From assembly GCF_003224335.1 (NCBI RefSeq), contig NZ_QKLF01000001.1, positions 558,001-622,000 of the forward strand: a DNA stretch of 64,000 nt, written 5' to 3'. Below, piece by piece: positions 52,686-61,014 of this stretch. Position 1 is the first letter of the stretch; the number at the start of each line of letters is the position of its first letter. Both the position numbers and the translations under genes were made by a program. This DNA is from Curtobacterium sp. MCJR17_055. Lineage in GTDB: Bacteria; Actinomycetota; Actinomycetes; Actinomycetales; Microbacteriaceae. A model generated the notes under the pieces. It had not been told where the DNA came from. It saw only the letters and a program-made list of their open reading frames with translations, and ran no database searches.

Positions 52686-55600
52686 TTGCGTCCCACTCTC
52701 ACCTCGACCCGGAGGCGCCGACGCGTCCTCGGGTCGTCCCTCGCCGGAGCCCTGGTCGGCGCACTCGCGCTCGGCGGACTCGGCATCTCCGCCCTGCCGG
52801 CAGCCGCCGCGCCGGACGCCCGCACCGTGGTGTCGGGAGACGCCCGCTTCCAGGTCCTCTCCCCCACCCTGATCCGCACCGAGTACGCCGGTGACGCGCA
52901 GTTCATCGACCAGGGCACCTTCAACGTCATCGGTCGCGACGACTTCGCGGCGACGCCGTTCACGCAGACGCGTGCGGACGGGTGGCTGACGCTGAGCACC
53001 GGGAAGATGACCGTCAAGTACCGCGAGGGGTCCGGGGACTTCACCCAGGACAACCTCCAGGTCGACCTGACGACGTCCACGGGTCAGGCGGTCACCGGCT
53101 CGCCGTGGGTGACCGCCGAGACCCCGGTCTGCACGATCGGGACGCTCTGCGAGGGCGAGGCACTGCAGCTGCAGGGCCTGGCCTCCGCCAAGGACCACGC
53201 CGGCTACACCGGGTCGGGCTTCGCCGCCGGGTTCGAGAACGTCGGCAACTCGATGACGTTCGCCACGACGGTGCAGCAGGCCGGCTCCTACGACCTGGCC
53301 ATGCGCTACGCGAACAACCGCGGTGGCGACGGCCAGCTCGAGACCCGCACGCTGAGCATCGTCGTCGACGGTGGGACGCCGGTCACGCTGCGCCTGCCGG
53401 CCGGCGAGAGCTGGGACGAGTGGAAGCAGACCACGGCGGCCCTCGACCTGACCGCCGGCAAGCACACCATCCGGATCGAGCGCAGCGCGTCCGACTCCGG
53501 CCGCGTGAACGTCGACAGCCTGGCGGTCGTGCCCTCCGGCGCGGCCTACCCGACGCCGACCCCCGCCACCGCCGGTCAGGACTGCGCCTTCGGTGCGGTC
53601 TGTGAAGCCGAGGACGCCGGTAAGGCGGGCAACGCACAGACCGCCGCCGACCACAACGGGTTCTCCGGCGACGGCTTCGCGTCCGGACTCTGGGGCGGCG
53701 CGGACTCGGCGCTGACCACGCACGTGACGGGTGTCCCGACGGCGGGCGACTACGCCCTGCAGGTCCGGTACGCGAACGGCACGGCGAACTCCCCGGAGCT
53801 CACCGTCGCCCCGGCCGGCCAGGAGGCCACCACCGGTGCCCTCGCACCCACGAGCGGTTGGGACTACTGGAACACCGTCACGATCCCGGTGCACCTGGCC
53901 GCGGGCGCGAACGACGTCACGCTCGGCTGCCCGACCGTGGACAACAACTGCAACGTGAACATCGACACCATCGCGGTCGTCGACCAGTCCTCGCCGCTGC
54001 TCGCCGCGCACGCCCCGCTCGGCGGGTACCGACGCGACCTCGACACGGCGAACGGCTCCGTGAAGACCAACCCCGGCCTGCTCTACCAGGACGGCTGGTC
54101 GCTCCTCGACGACACCGCCTCGGCGCTGTACGACACCGCCACCGAGCAGACCACGCCCCGCGGTGACCACGGCGGCGAGGGCTACCAGGACGGCTACGTG
54201 TTCGGGTACGGCACCGAGTACACGACGGCGCTGAAGGACCTCGCGACCCTGACCGGGCCGTCGAAGCTCCTGCCGCGCTGGGCCTACGGCGTCTGGTACT
54301 CCGAGTACTACGACCGCTCGCAGGAGGACTACCTCGCCATCGCGAAGCGCTTCAAGGACGAGGGTGTGCCCGTCGACGTCATGGCGATCGACACGGACTA
54401 CAAGCTGGGCAGCACCACGAACCAGGGCGACAGCAAGTGGAACGGCTGGTCGGTCGACCCAGCCCGCATCCCGGACATGACCTCGCTGCTCGCCGACTGG
54501 CACGAGCAGGGCATCCACAACACGCTCAACATCCACCCGTCGATCTCGGGCAACGACCCGGAGTTCGCGAAGGCGCAGGCCACCGCGAAGGGCAAGCTCA
54601 CCAAGGGCGACGGCGACCGCTACCTGTTCGACTGGTCCGACCCCGACCAGCTCAAGGCCTACTTCGAGCTCCACGACACCCTGCAGCCCGAGGGCGTCGA
54701 CATGTGGTGGCTCGACTGGTGCTGCAGCGAGAACTCGAAGTACTCGGCGAACGGCGTCACGCCGGACGCGTTCATCAACCAGCAGTACGCGGAGTACACC
54801 GACGAGCAGCTCAAGGGCCGCGGTCTCGCGTTCTCCCGCGCGTACGGGTCGCTGACCGCGGGCGGCTACGGCAACCCGCAGGCCGTCCCGACCGGACCGT
54901 GGGCGGACAAGCGCACGACGCTCCACTTCACCGGGGACACCACGTCCACGTGGCAGGAGCTCGCGGCGCAGGTCGGCTACACGCCCGGTGAGTCGGCAGC
55001 GACCGGCCTGTCGGCGATCAGCCACGACATCGGCGGACACAACGGTGGCCAGTACGGCATCGAGGGCGCCGAGCCCGGCACGACGCAGCTCCCGCCGGAC
55101 CTCTACGCCCGCTGGGTGCAGTTCGGTGCCTTCCAGCCGATCGACCGCCTGCACAGCAACCACAGCGACCGGCTGCCGTGGCAGTACCCGGCCGAGGCGA
55201 ACGCGTCGGCGAAGCAGTTCCTCAACCTCCGCGAGGACCTGCTCCCCCTGACGTACACCCTCGCCGCCGACGCCTCGCGCACCGGCACCCCGATGCTGCA
55301 GCCGCTCTACCTGCAGTACCCGGAGGCGCAGGAGTCCTACGCGCAAGCCGGCAAGGAGTACCTGTACGGCAAGGACGTCCTCGTCGCACCCGTCACCTCG
55401 GGTGGCTCGACCGCGACCACCTCGGTGTGGTTCCCGGCCGGCGACACCTGGACCGACTGGTTCACCGGCAAGACCTACGAGGGCGGCACCACCGCCGACG
55501 TCACGACGGACCTGACCACCATGCCGGTGTTCGTCCGCAGCGGCGGCATCGTGCCCACCCGCTCGCACCACGTCGCGAACGACGCCGCACCGCTCGACGC

Positions 55601-56573
55601 GGTCACGGTGACGGTCGCGACCGGCGCGGACGGCTCGTTCGCCCTGCACGAGGACTCCGGCGAGGGCCAGCCCACCGCCGCAGCCGACACCTCGGCCCGT
55701 GCGGCCGGGAACTCGGCTTCGACCGCCATGCGGTTCACGCAGCAGGCGACCGGCGGCACGCTCGACATCTCCCCCGTCGACGGCTCGTTCGACGGTCAGG
55801 TGCAGGACCGCTCCTGGACGGCGACGTTCACGAACGCCGAGCGTCCGCAGTCGGTCACGATCGACGGAGCCCCCGTCGCCGCGTCCGAGTGGACGTACGA
55901 CGCCGACAGCCGCACCCTCACGGTGCCGGTCGCCGAGCGCTCGGTGACGGACCGGACCGTCGTGCGGTACTCGACGCTCGCGGCCGCGGTGCCGAGCCTC
56001 CAGGTCGAGGACCAGCGCGTCACCGCCGGTGACACGCAGACCGTCACCGGCACCGGGTTCCCGGCGGACGCGACGGTCACGCTGGCGACGACGCCCGAGC
56101 TGGGCGACGACGTCACCGTGCGCACCACCGCCGACGGGTCCTTCACGGCCGAGCTGGCCGTGCCGGCGACGGCCGCGGCCGGCCGCGTCACGGTGACCGC
56201 CTCGGTGGGCGGGGTGGTCCTCGCCCGGACCGCCTTCACCGTGGTGGCCGCTCCCCCGACGGCGTCCCCGTCGCCGACGCCCGCTCCGGGTGACGGTCCT
56301 GGTGCCGGCGGCCCGGGGACCGGTGGCCCCGGTGCTGGTGGCCCCGGTGCCGGTGGCCCTGGTGCCGGTGGTTCCGGTGCTGACGGCTCCGGTGCTGGTG
56401 GTTCCGGTGCGCAGCCCGTCGGCGACCAGCCGGGAGGCTCCGGTGCGGACCGCGACGGTGCCCTCGCCTGGACCGGTGCGGACGTCGTGCCGATCGGCAT
56501 CCTCGCCGTGGTGCTCCTCGCCGCGGGCGGGCTGCTCCTCACGCAGCGGATGCGACGCCGCCGCGCGGAGTGA
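52686..56573 (+). CDS. LAxTG wall-anchored GH31 glycosidase with two CBM35-like domains
   Basis: A 1295-residue secreted alpha-glycosidase (alpha-xylosidase/alpha-glucosidase group). Signal peptide about 1-40; the N-terminal beta domain is interrupted by two carbohydrate-binding modules of CBM35/CBM6 type (about 140-285, 300-435; each has CEGEA/CEAEDA starts). The GH31 barrel has nucleophile Asp677 in WWLDWCCSE and acid/base Asp751 in FTGDTTSTW, with SHDIGGHNGG. A DUF5110-like beta part, an Ig-like domain, a PGAGG-repeat linker and LAWTG (1260-1264) with helix and RMRRRRAE follow. TTG start after GAGGAG. It would degrade glycans while fixed to the wall. Confidence 0.93.
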   Translation: MRPTLTSTRRRRRVLGSSLAGALVGALALGGLGISALPAAAAPDARTVVSGDARFQVLSPTLIRTEYAGDAQFIDQGTFNVIGRDDFAATPFTQTRADGWLTLSTGKMTVKYREGSGDFTQDNLQVDLTTSTGQAVTGSPWVTAETPVCTIGTLCEGEALQLQGLASAKDHAGYTGSGFAAGFENVGNSMTFATTVQQAGSYDLAMRYANNRGGDGQLETRTLSIVVDGGTPVTLRLPAGESWDEWKQTTAALDLTAGKHTIRIERSASDSGRVNVDSLAVVPSGAAYPTPTPATAGQDCAFGAVCEAEDAGKAGNAQTAADHNGFSGDGFASGLWGGADSALTTHVTGVPTAGDYALQVRYANGTANSPELTVAPAGQEATTGALAPTSGWDYWNTVTIPVHLAAGANDVTLGCPTVDNNCNVNIDTIAVVDQSSPLLAAHAPLGGYRRDLDTANGSVKTNPGLLYQDGWSLLDDTASALYDTATEQTTPRGDHGGEGYQDGYVFGYGTEYTTALKDLATLTGPSKLLPRWAYGVWYSEYYDRSQEDYLAIAKRFKDEGVPVDVMAIDTDYKLGSTTNQGDSKWNGWSVDPARIPDMTSLLADWHEQGIHNTLNIHPSISGNDPEFAKAQATAKGKLTKGDGDRYLFDWSDPDQLKAYFELHDTLQPEGVDMWWLDWCCSENSKYSANGVTPDAFINQQYAEYTDEQLKGRGLAFSRAYGSLTAGGYGNPQAVPTGPWADKRTTLHFTGDTTSTWQELAAQVGYTPGESAATGLSAISHDIGGHNGGQYGIEGAEPGTTQLPPDLYARWVQFGAFQPIDRLHSNHSDRLPWQYPAEANASAKQFLNLREDLLPLTYTLAADASRTGTPMLQPLYLQYPEAQESYAQAGKEYLYGKDVLVAPVTSGGSTATTSVWFPAGDTWTDWFTGKTYEGGTTADVTTDLTTMPVFVRSGGIVPTRSHHVANDAAPLDAVTVTVATGADGSFALHEDSGEGQPTAAADTSARAAGNSASTAMRFTQQATGGTLDISPVDGSFDGQVQDRSWTATFTNAERPQSVTIDGAPVAASEWTYDADSRTLTVPVAERSVTDRTVVRYSTLAAAVPSLQVEDQRVTAGDTQTVTGTGFPADATVTLATTPELGDDVTVRTTADGSFTAELAVPATAAAGRVTVTASVGGVVLARTAFTVVAAPPTASPSPTPAPGDGPGAGGPGTGGPGAGGPGAGGPGAGGSGADGSGAGGSGAQPVGDQPGGSGADRDGALAWTGADVVPIGILAVVLLAAGGLLLTQRMRRRRAE

Positions 56574-56723
56574 GCCGGACGGGCTGAGCGCGCGACGCTG
56601 AGCCCGAGGTCGGACGACGGCGGGGTACCCGGGAACGGGTGCCCCGCCGTCGTCGTCGTCCTGGCCCCTCTTCGGGACGCCACACCGGCGCGGCCCAGCC
56701 CGAACCAGTAGCCTGCCCTGAGC

Positions 56724-58016
56724 ATGTCTCGCCCCACCAGCGTCATCGACAACCCCCTCGTCCGGCAGGCCCCGATCAGCGGCCTGCTGGCCCTCGGTGC
56801 GCTGTGCACCGTGACGCTGCCGTCGCTCTCGGTCACCCACGTGGAGCTCTTCCTCGCGAGCCTGGTCGCGACCGCGATCGCGACACTGCTCGGCGCGGTC
56901 GCCGTGTACCTGCCGAAGGTGGCGCCGCTCGTCCCGATCCTGCTCGCCGTCGACTTCGTGTCCATCGCCCTGTTCCGGACCGGAACGGGTGCCGGGGCGT
57001 CGGTCTTCACGTCCCTCGTGGTCCTGCCCGTGGTGTGGTGGGCGTCCCTCGAGGGTCGGCGCACCATCGTGTACTCGGTCCTGGGCGTGACGTTCGTCAT
57101 CCTCGCCCCGTTCGTGCTCCTGCCCGGCGACGTGCCGCGTCCCAGCGAACTGGTCCGGCTCGCGATCACCGTCATCGTGTTCGGCACCGTCGCCGTCATC
57201 GTGCACGAGCTGTCCTCCCGCGCCCGCCGGTCCGTCCTCACCGCCCAGGCCCGCGAGGGCAGGGTCCGCGCCGAGATCAGCCGCGCCGCCGCCGTCCAGC
57301 GGTCCCTCCTGCCGACCTCGAGCGACCACATGGGCCAGGCGGTCACCGTCGCCGGGGCCTGCCTACCTGCGAAGAGCGTCGGCGGCGACTTCTACGACTG
57401 GTACCGCACCCGGGACGGCATCGCCGTCAGCCTGGGTGACGTCATGGGCAAGGGCGTCGGGGCCGGCCTGATCGCCGCCGCCGTCCGCGCCACCATCCGC
57501 AGCGCCCGCACGGTCGACGACACCTCCGAGGCACTCCGTCGCGCCTCCGACGGCCTCGCCGCCGAGGGTTCCGGCACCGACGTCACCTTCACCACGCTGT
57601 TCCACGCCCGTATCGACGACGACGGCAGCCTGCAGTGGGCTGACGCCGGACACGGCCTGAGCTTCATCCTCCGCGTCGACGGCGGCGTGGAGCGCCTGCG
57701 CTCGGTCGACCTGCCGCTCGGGATGGGCCTCCGCGACGAGTGGGCGACCACCACCGGCATCCTCGAGCCGGGCGACCTGCTCATCTCCTTCAGCGACGGC
57801 GTCCTCGACCTGTTCGGCGGACGTGACGACGCCGTCGACTCGGTCGCCGAGCTGGCCGGAAAGGACCGGGAGCCGGCGGCGATCGTCGCGGCCCTCACCG
57901 AGCGCGCGGGCCTGGTGCCGCACGACGACGACGTGACCGTCATCGCGATCCGGCGTGAGGCCGTCGTGTCCTCGCCGACCGAGGTGGCGGCGGCGCCGCT
58001 GACGCGCTCGGCCTGA
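56724..58016 (+). CDS. SpoIIE-type PP2C serine phosphatase with membrane N-terminus
   Basis: A 430-residue protein. About five to six helices (residues 15-170) are followed by a short coiled linker and a PP2C/SpoIIE phosphatase domain: AKSVGGDFYDWY (about 217-228, metal Asp), SLGDVMGKGVGAGLIAAAVRATIRS (about 236-260), LLISFSDGVLDLFGG (about 350) and DDVTVIAIRR (about 406). Such enzymes act on anti-anti-sigma factors (STAS proteins); no such partner lies nearby. ATG 56724; TAGCCT at 56709-56714 is nine bases upstream. Confidence 0.92.
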   Translation: MSRPTSVIDNPLVRQAPISGLLALGALCTVTLPSLSVTHVELFLASLVATAIATLLGAVAVYLPKVAPLVPILLAVDFVSIALFRTGTGAGASVFTSLVVLPVVWWASLEGRRTIVYSVLGVTFVILAPFVLLPGDVPRPSELVRLAITVIVFGTVAVIVHELSSRARRSVLTAQAREGRVRAEISRAAAVQRSLLPTSSDHMGQAVTVAGACLPAKSVGGDFYDWYRTRDGIAVSLGDVMGKGVGAGLIAAAVRATIRSARTVDDTSEALRRASDGLAAEGSGTDVTFTTLFHARIDDDGSLQWADAGHGLSFILRVDGGVERLRSVDLPLGMGLRDEWATTTGILEPGDLLISFSDGVLDLFGGRDDAVDSVAELAGKDREPAAIVAALTERAGLVPHDDDVTVIAIRREAVVSSPTEVAAAPLTRSA

Positions 58017-58291
58017 CCGCGGCGGGGCGCTCGCTCCGCGCTGCGCGACACCGATCGCGGTCGTGGGCCCGAGCACTGTCGCCCAGCGCGAGCCGTGCCG
58101 GACGGGAGGGCCGGCGCGGCCCCGCCACGTGCCTCCCGGCCGGACCGCCACGCGCCCGACTGTGGCGGCCGACCGCTCGCGCTCAGCGACACCGCTCGTA
58201 GCCGCGAGCGCGAGCACTGTCGCCCAGCGCGAACCGTGCCGGAGCGGGCGGGCGGGCGGACCGTGCCGGACGGGCGCCCCGGCGCGCGCGA
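58017..58291. repeat. Repetitive GC-rich gap between convergent genes
   Basis: GAGCACTGTCGCCCAGCGCGA occurs at 58071-58091 and 58212-58232 (period 141), each preceded by a partial complement (GCGCT(G/C)xGCGACAC) that can form an imperfect hairpin. GGACGGGAGG and CCTCCCGGCCGG arms of the common palindrome lie between them (58100-58143). No gene is seen; it lies between the SpoIIE-type and response-regulator genes. Confidence 0.75.
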
Positions 58292-58981
58292 CTACGCGGA
58301 CCAGTCGGGCCGGACGAAGCCGCTCTCGTAGGCGAACACGACGGCCTGCACGCGGCTCGTCGCACCGACCTTGGCGAGGACGCTGCTGATGTGGGTCTTC
58401 ACGGTGGCCTCGCTGATCCAGAGGTCCTTCGCGATCTGCGCGTTGCTCGCACCGCGGACCAGGGCGCCGAGGACCTCCCGTTCCCGGGCGCTCAGCGCGG
58501 CGAGGGCCGAGGCGTGTTCGGCCGGCGGGGTCGGTGCTGCCGGGCCTCCTGCGACGGGCGCGGCGACCAGACGGTTCTCGAGCAGCGCGCGGGTCATCGA
58601 GGGTGCGATGAGGGTGTCCCCGGTGTGGGCGGCCCGGACCCCGGCGGCGATGAGGTCGGGGCCGGCGTCCTTGAGCAGGAACCCGAGCGCCCCGGCACGG
58701 ACGGCGTCGAGCAGGTACTCCTCGTCGTCGAACGTGGTGAGGATGACGACCGCGCCTGCGGTGCCCTCGGACACGATCGTGCGGGTGGCCGCGATGCCGT
58801 CGAGCACCGGCATCCGGACGTCCATGAGCACGACGTCGGGGCGGAGCTCGGCGCAGACGGTGACCGCCTCGGCGCCGTTCGGTGCCTGACCGACCACGGT
58901 CAGGTCCGCCTCGGCGTCGACCATCATGCCGAGTCCGGTCCGCACGACCGCCTGGTCGTCGACGATCACCACGCGGATCAC
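58292..58981 (-). CDS. NarL/LuxR-family response regulator
   Basis: A 229-residue two-component regulator. The receiver domain has VIVDDQ at the start, phospho-acceptor Asp54 in VVLMDVRMP, Thr in ILTTFDDEEY and Lys in GFLLKDAG. The C-terminal LuxR helix-turn-helix is LSAREREVLGALVRGASNAQIAKDLWISEATVKTHISSVLAKVG (about 165-208). GTG start overlaps the kinase stop by four bases. Targets are unknown. Confidence 0.95.
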   Translation of the reverse strand: MIRVVIVDDQAVVRTGLGMMVDAEADLTVVGQAPNGAEAVTVCAELRPDVVLMDVRMPVLDGIAATRTIVSEGTAGAVVILTTFDDEEYLLDAVRAGALGFLLKDAGPDLIAAGVRAAHTGDTLIAPSMTRALLENRLVAAPVAGGPAAPTPPAEHASALAALSAREREVLGALVRGASNAQIAKDLWISEATVKTHISSVLAKVGATSRVQAVVFAYESGFVRPDWSA

Positions 58982-60336
58982 GGCGCCACCACCCGGCGGT
59001 CGACGGGAGCGGCAGCGGCCCGGGGCCCGTCCCCGGCCCCGGCGGTCGCTGCCTGCGTCCGGACCGGCGCCGGTGCCTGCGACGGCTCGGTCGTGTGCGC
59101 GCCCCCGGTCGGAGCTGCGGCCGATCCGGGGACCTCGCGCGGGGCCTCCAGGACGACCCGCCAGCCGCCGCCGTCGACCGGACCGGCGACGAGCACCCCG
59201 CCGATCGACGCGGCGCGTTCGCGCATGCCGCGGATCCCCGCCCCGCCAGCGGCGAGCGCCGGCACCCGCGGGCCGCCCTCGGTCCCGCCGTCGTCGAGGA
59301 CCTCGAGGTGGATGCGGTCCTCCGAGACGGCGAGCGTCACCCGCACGGAGGAGCCGTCGGAGTGCACGAGCGTGTTCGTCAGTGCCTCCTGGCAGACCCG
59401 GAGCACGGCGAAGTCCTGCATGACGCCGAGCCGCGCCCCGACGCGGAGGTCGACCTCGACCTCGACGCCGGTCGCCCGGACCCGTGCGACGGCGTCCTCG
59501 ACCGCGGCCCGCAGCGACACCGGAGCGTCGGTCGTGCCCCCGTCCCCGCCGGCGCGGAGGACCCGCACCACCTTCCGCATCTCGGACAGCGCCTGCTGCC
59601 CGGTGCCCGCGACCCACGAGGCGTACTCGGCGAACTCGGTCTGGTCGGCGACCCCGACACGCACGAGGGCCTGGGACCGGACGACGATGGCGGCCATGTG
59701 GTGCGCGACGACGTCGTGCACCTCGCGGGCGACGGCGGTCCGTTCCTCCGAGGCGATGCGGGCCTGGTCGGCCTCCCGCAGGCGCACGAGCTCCTCGTTG
59801 CGGCGCTGCAGGACGAGTTCGGAGCGCCGTCGTCGTGCGGTCGCGCGGCCGAGGAACGCGCAGGCGACGAGCAGGATCCCCATCAAGACGATCGTCGACC
59901 AGTCGGCGTTGCTCGACCAGACCTGCCAGCCGCGGAGCGCGGTGAGCCAGTCGTGCACGGGGACGGAGACGAGCGGCAGGAACATCGCGAGCACGGTCGG
60001 GACGGCTGCGACGGACAGCACCGCGAGCACCCGGCGGCCGGCAGCGCAGGCCAGGTAGACCGCGATGACGAGCGGGATGAGCCGGACCTGCAGGACGTCG
60101 AAGGTCCACGAGGGCCATGCGACGACGACCCCGACCACCACGAGCAGCGGGTACGGCAGTCGCTGCCCCACCACGAAGCACACGGCGACGAGCAACGCGG
60201 TCAGGCGGTAGTCGTCGAGCCGGGTCGGGTACCACCCGGCTCGGTGCAGCCCCTCCATCGCGATCAGGGCGGCTCCGAGGAACACCACCCCCGCGAGCGC
60301 GGACCGCACCCACGGCGGGATCGGCAGAGGACGCAT
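58978..60336 (-). CDS. Sensor histidine kinase (HisKA_3 type)
   Basis: A 452-residue membrane kinase. Five to six helices in the first 165 residues, then a coiled linker (RRNEELVRLREADQARIA), the HisKA_3 dimer domain with phospho-His207 in AREVHDVVAHHM, and the ATPase domain with CQEALTNTLVHSDG (N box) and GGAGIRGMRERAASIGG (G box). The tail after residue 415 is Pro/Ala-rich disorder. No outside sensor loop of note, so the signal may be membrane stress. Paired with the response regulator downstream. Confidence 0.94.
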   Translation of the reverse strand: MRPLPIPPWVRSALAGVVFLGAALIAMEGLHRAGWYPTRLDDYRLTALLVAVCFVVGQRLPYPLLVVVGVVVAWPSWTFDVLQVRLIPLVIAVYLACAAGRRVLAVLSVAAVPTVLAMFLPLVSVPVHDWLTALRGWQVWSSNADWSTIVLMGILLVACAFLGRATARRRRSELVLQRRNEELVRLREADQARIASEERTAVAREVHDVVAHHMAAIVVRSQALVRVGVADQTEFAEYASWVAGTGQQALSEMRKVVRVLRAGGDGGTTDAPVSLRAAVEDAVARVRATGVEVEVDLRVGARLGVMQDFAVLRVCQEALTNTLVHSDGSSVRVTLAVSEDRIHLEVLDDGGTEGGPRVPALAAGGAGIRGMRERAASIGGVLVAGPVDGGGWRVVLEAPREVPGSAAAPTGGAHTTEPSQAPAPVRTQAATAGAGDGPRAAAAPVDRRVVAP

Positions 60337-60511
60337 GGCGAGAGGCTAGCCGCCGGAGTCGACGTCGCGCCTCCTCCGAAGGTCGGAGTCGCCGGTCGCG
60401 ACGATCAGTCGGACGGACGGGAGGCCCAGCCGGTCCGCCGATGCGGCCGACGCCCGCCTCGTCCCAGGCTGGACGTGCCGCACACCGCGGCCCACCGGAC
60501 GGGAGCACGTG

Positions 60512-60871
60512 ATGCAGAAGAAGACCGCAGCCACACTGACGACCCTGGCCCTCGTCGTCGCGATCGCAGCCACCGGCGCTGCCGCCGCGACCGTCACGGG
60601 ACCGGAGGCATCGGGTGCGACCGACGGGACCACGAGGACGGGCGGCATCTCGACGGTCGTGCAGACCGCGGCCCCCACGACCGACGACGACGGGTGGCAG
60701 GGGCAGCTGCCGGACGCCGACCGGTTCCGTGCGCTCTCCGACGCCGAGCAGCGCGCCGTGTTCACCCGCGTGGACCGTCTCATCGGGGACCTCCGCGGGA
60801 CGGACGACGGCGCGGGACTGGTCGCGCAGCTCGACGGGTACCGCGCCGAGATCGAGCGCGCTCGCGGGTGA
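60512..60871 (+). CDS. Small secreted hypothetical protein
   Basis: A 119-residue protein: signal peptide (MQKKTAATLTTLALVVAIAATGAAAA, about 1-26), a Thr/Gly/Ala-rich stretch, then a short folded helical part (DRFRALSDAEQRAVFTRVDRLIGDL). Not recognised. ATG 60512 is chosen with GGGAG six bases upstream; GTG 60509 is directly before. It may be a lead-in secreted factor for the divergent kinase pair, but no evidence supports it. Confidence 0.65.
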   Translation: MQKKTAATLTTLALVVAIAATGAAAATVTGPEASGATDGTTRTGGISTVVQTAAPTTDDDGWQGQLPDADRFRALSDAEQRAVFTRVDRLIGDLRGTDDGAGLVAQLDGYRAEIERARG

Positions 60872-60879
60872 CCGGAGCC

Positions 60880-60921
60880 GGACGGGAGGCGCGGGGCGGG
60901 TCGGCCCCGCACCTCCCGTCC
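60880..60921. terminator. Palindromic hairpin, copy 1 of a 91-base tandem repeat
   Basis: GGACGGGAGG at 60880-60889 pairs with CCTCCCGTCC at 60912-60921, extended inside by GCGGGG/CCCCGC. It follows the small secreted gene stop by nine bases. It is one of two tandem copies with the element at 60971. Confidence 0.75.
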
Positions 60922-60970
60922 CCGCACCGGCGGCAGGCGCGGCCCCGGCGCACGCCGGTGACCGGATGCC

Positions 60971-61012
60971 GGACGGGAGGCGCGGAGCGGGTCGGCCCCG
61001 CACCTCCCGTCC
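60971..61012. terminator. Palindromic hairpin, copy 2, ending at the LAxTG gene stop
   Basis: GGACGGGAGG at 60971-60980 pairs with CCTCCCGTCC at 61003-61012. It ends two bases before the stop codon of the last LAxTG gene (minus strand). The 91-base unit it belongs to extends into that gene's last codons. Confidence 0.75.
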
Positions 61013-61014
61013 CC

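Noticed and set aside
52356-57329. 1657-residue open frame opposite the GH31 gene
   Set aside because: Antisense shadow of a clear enzyme gene; composition is typical of GC-rich complement frames.
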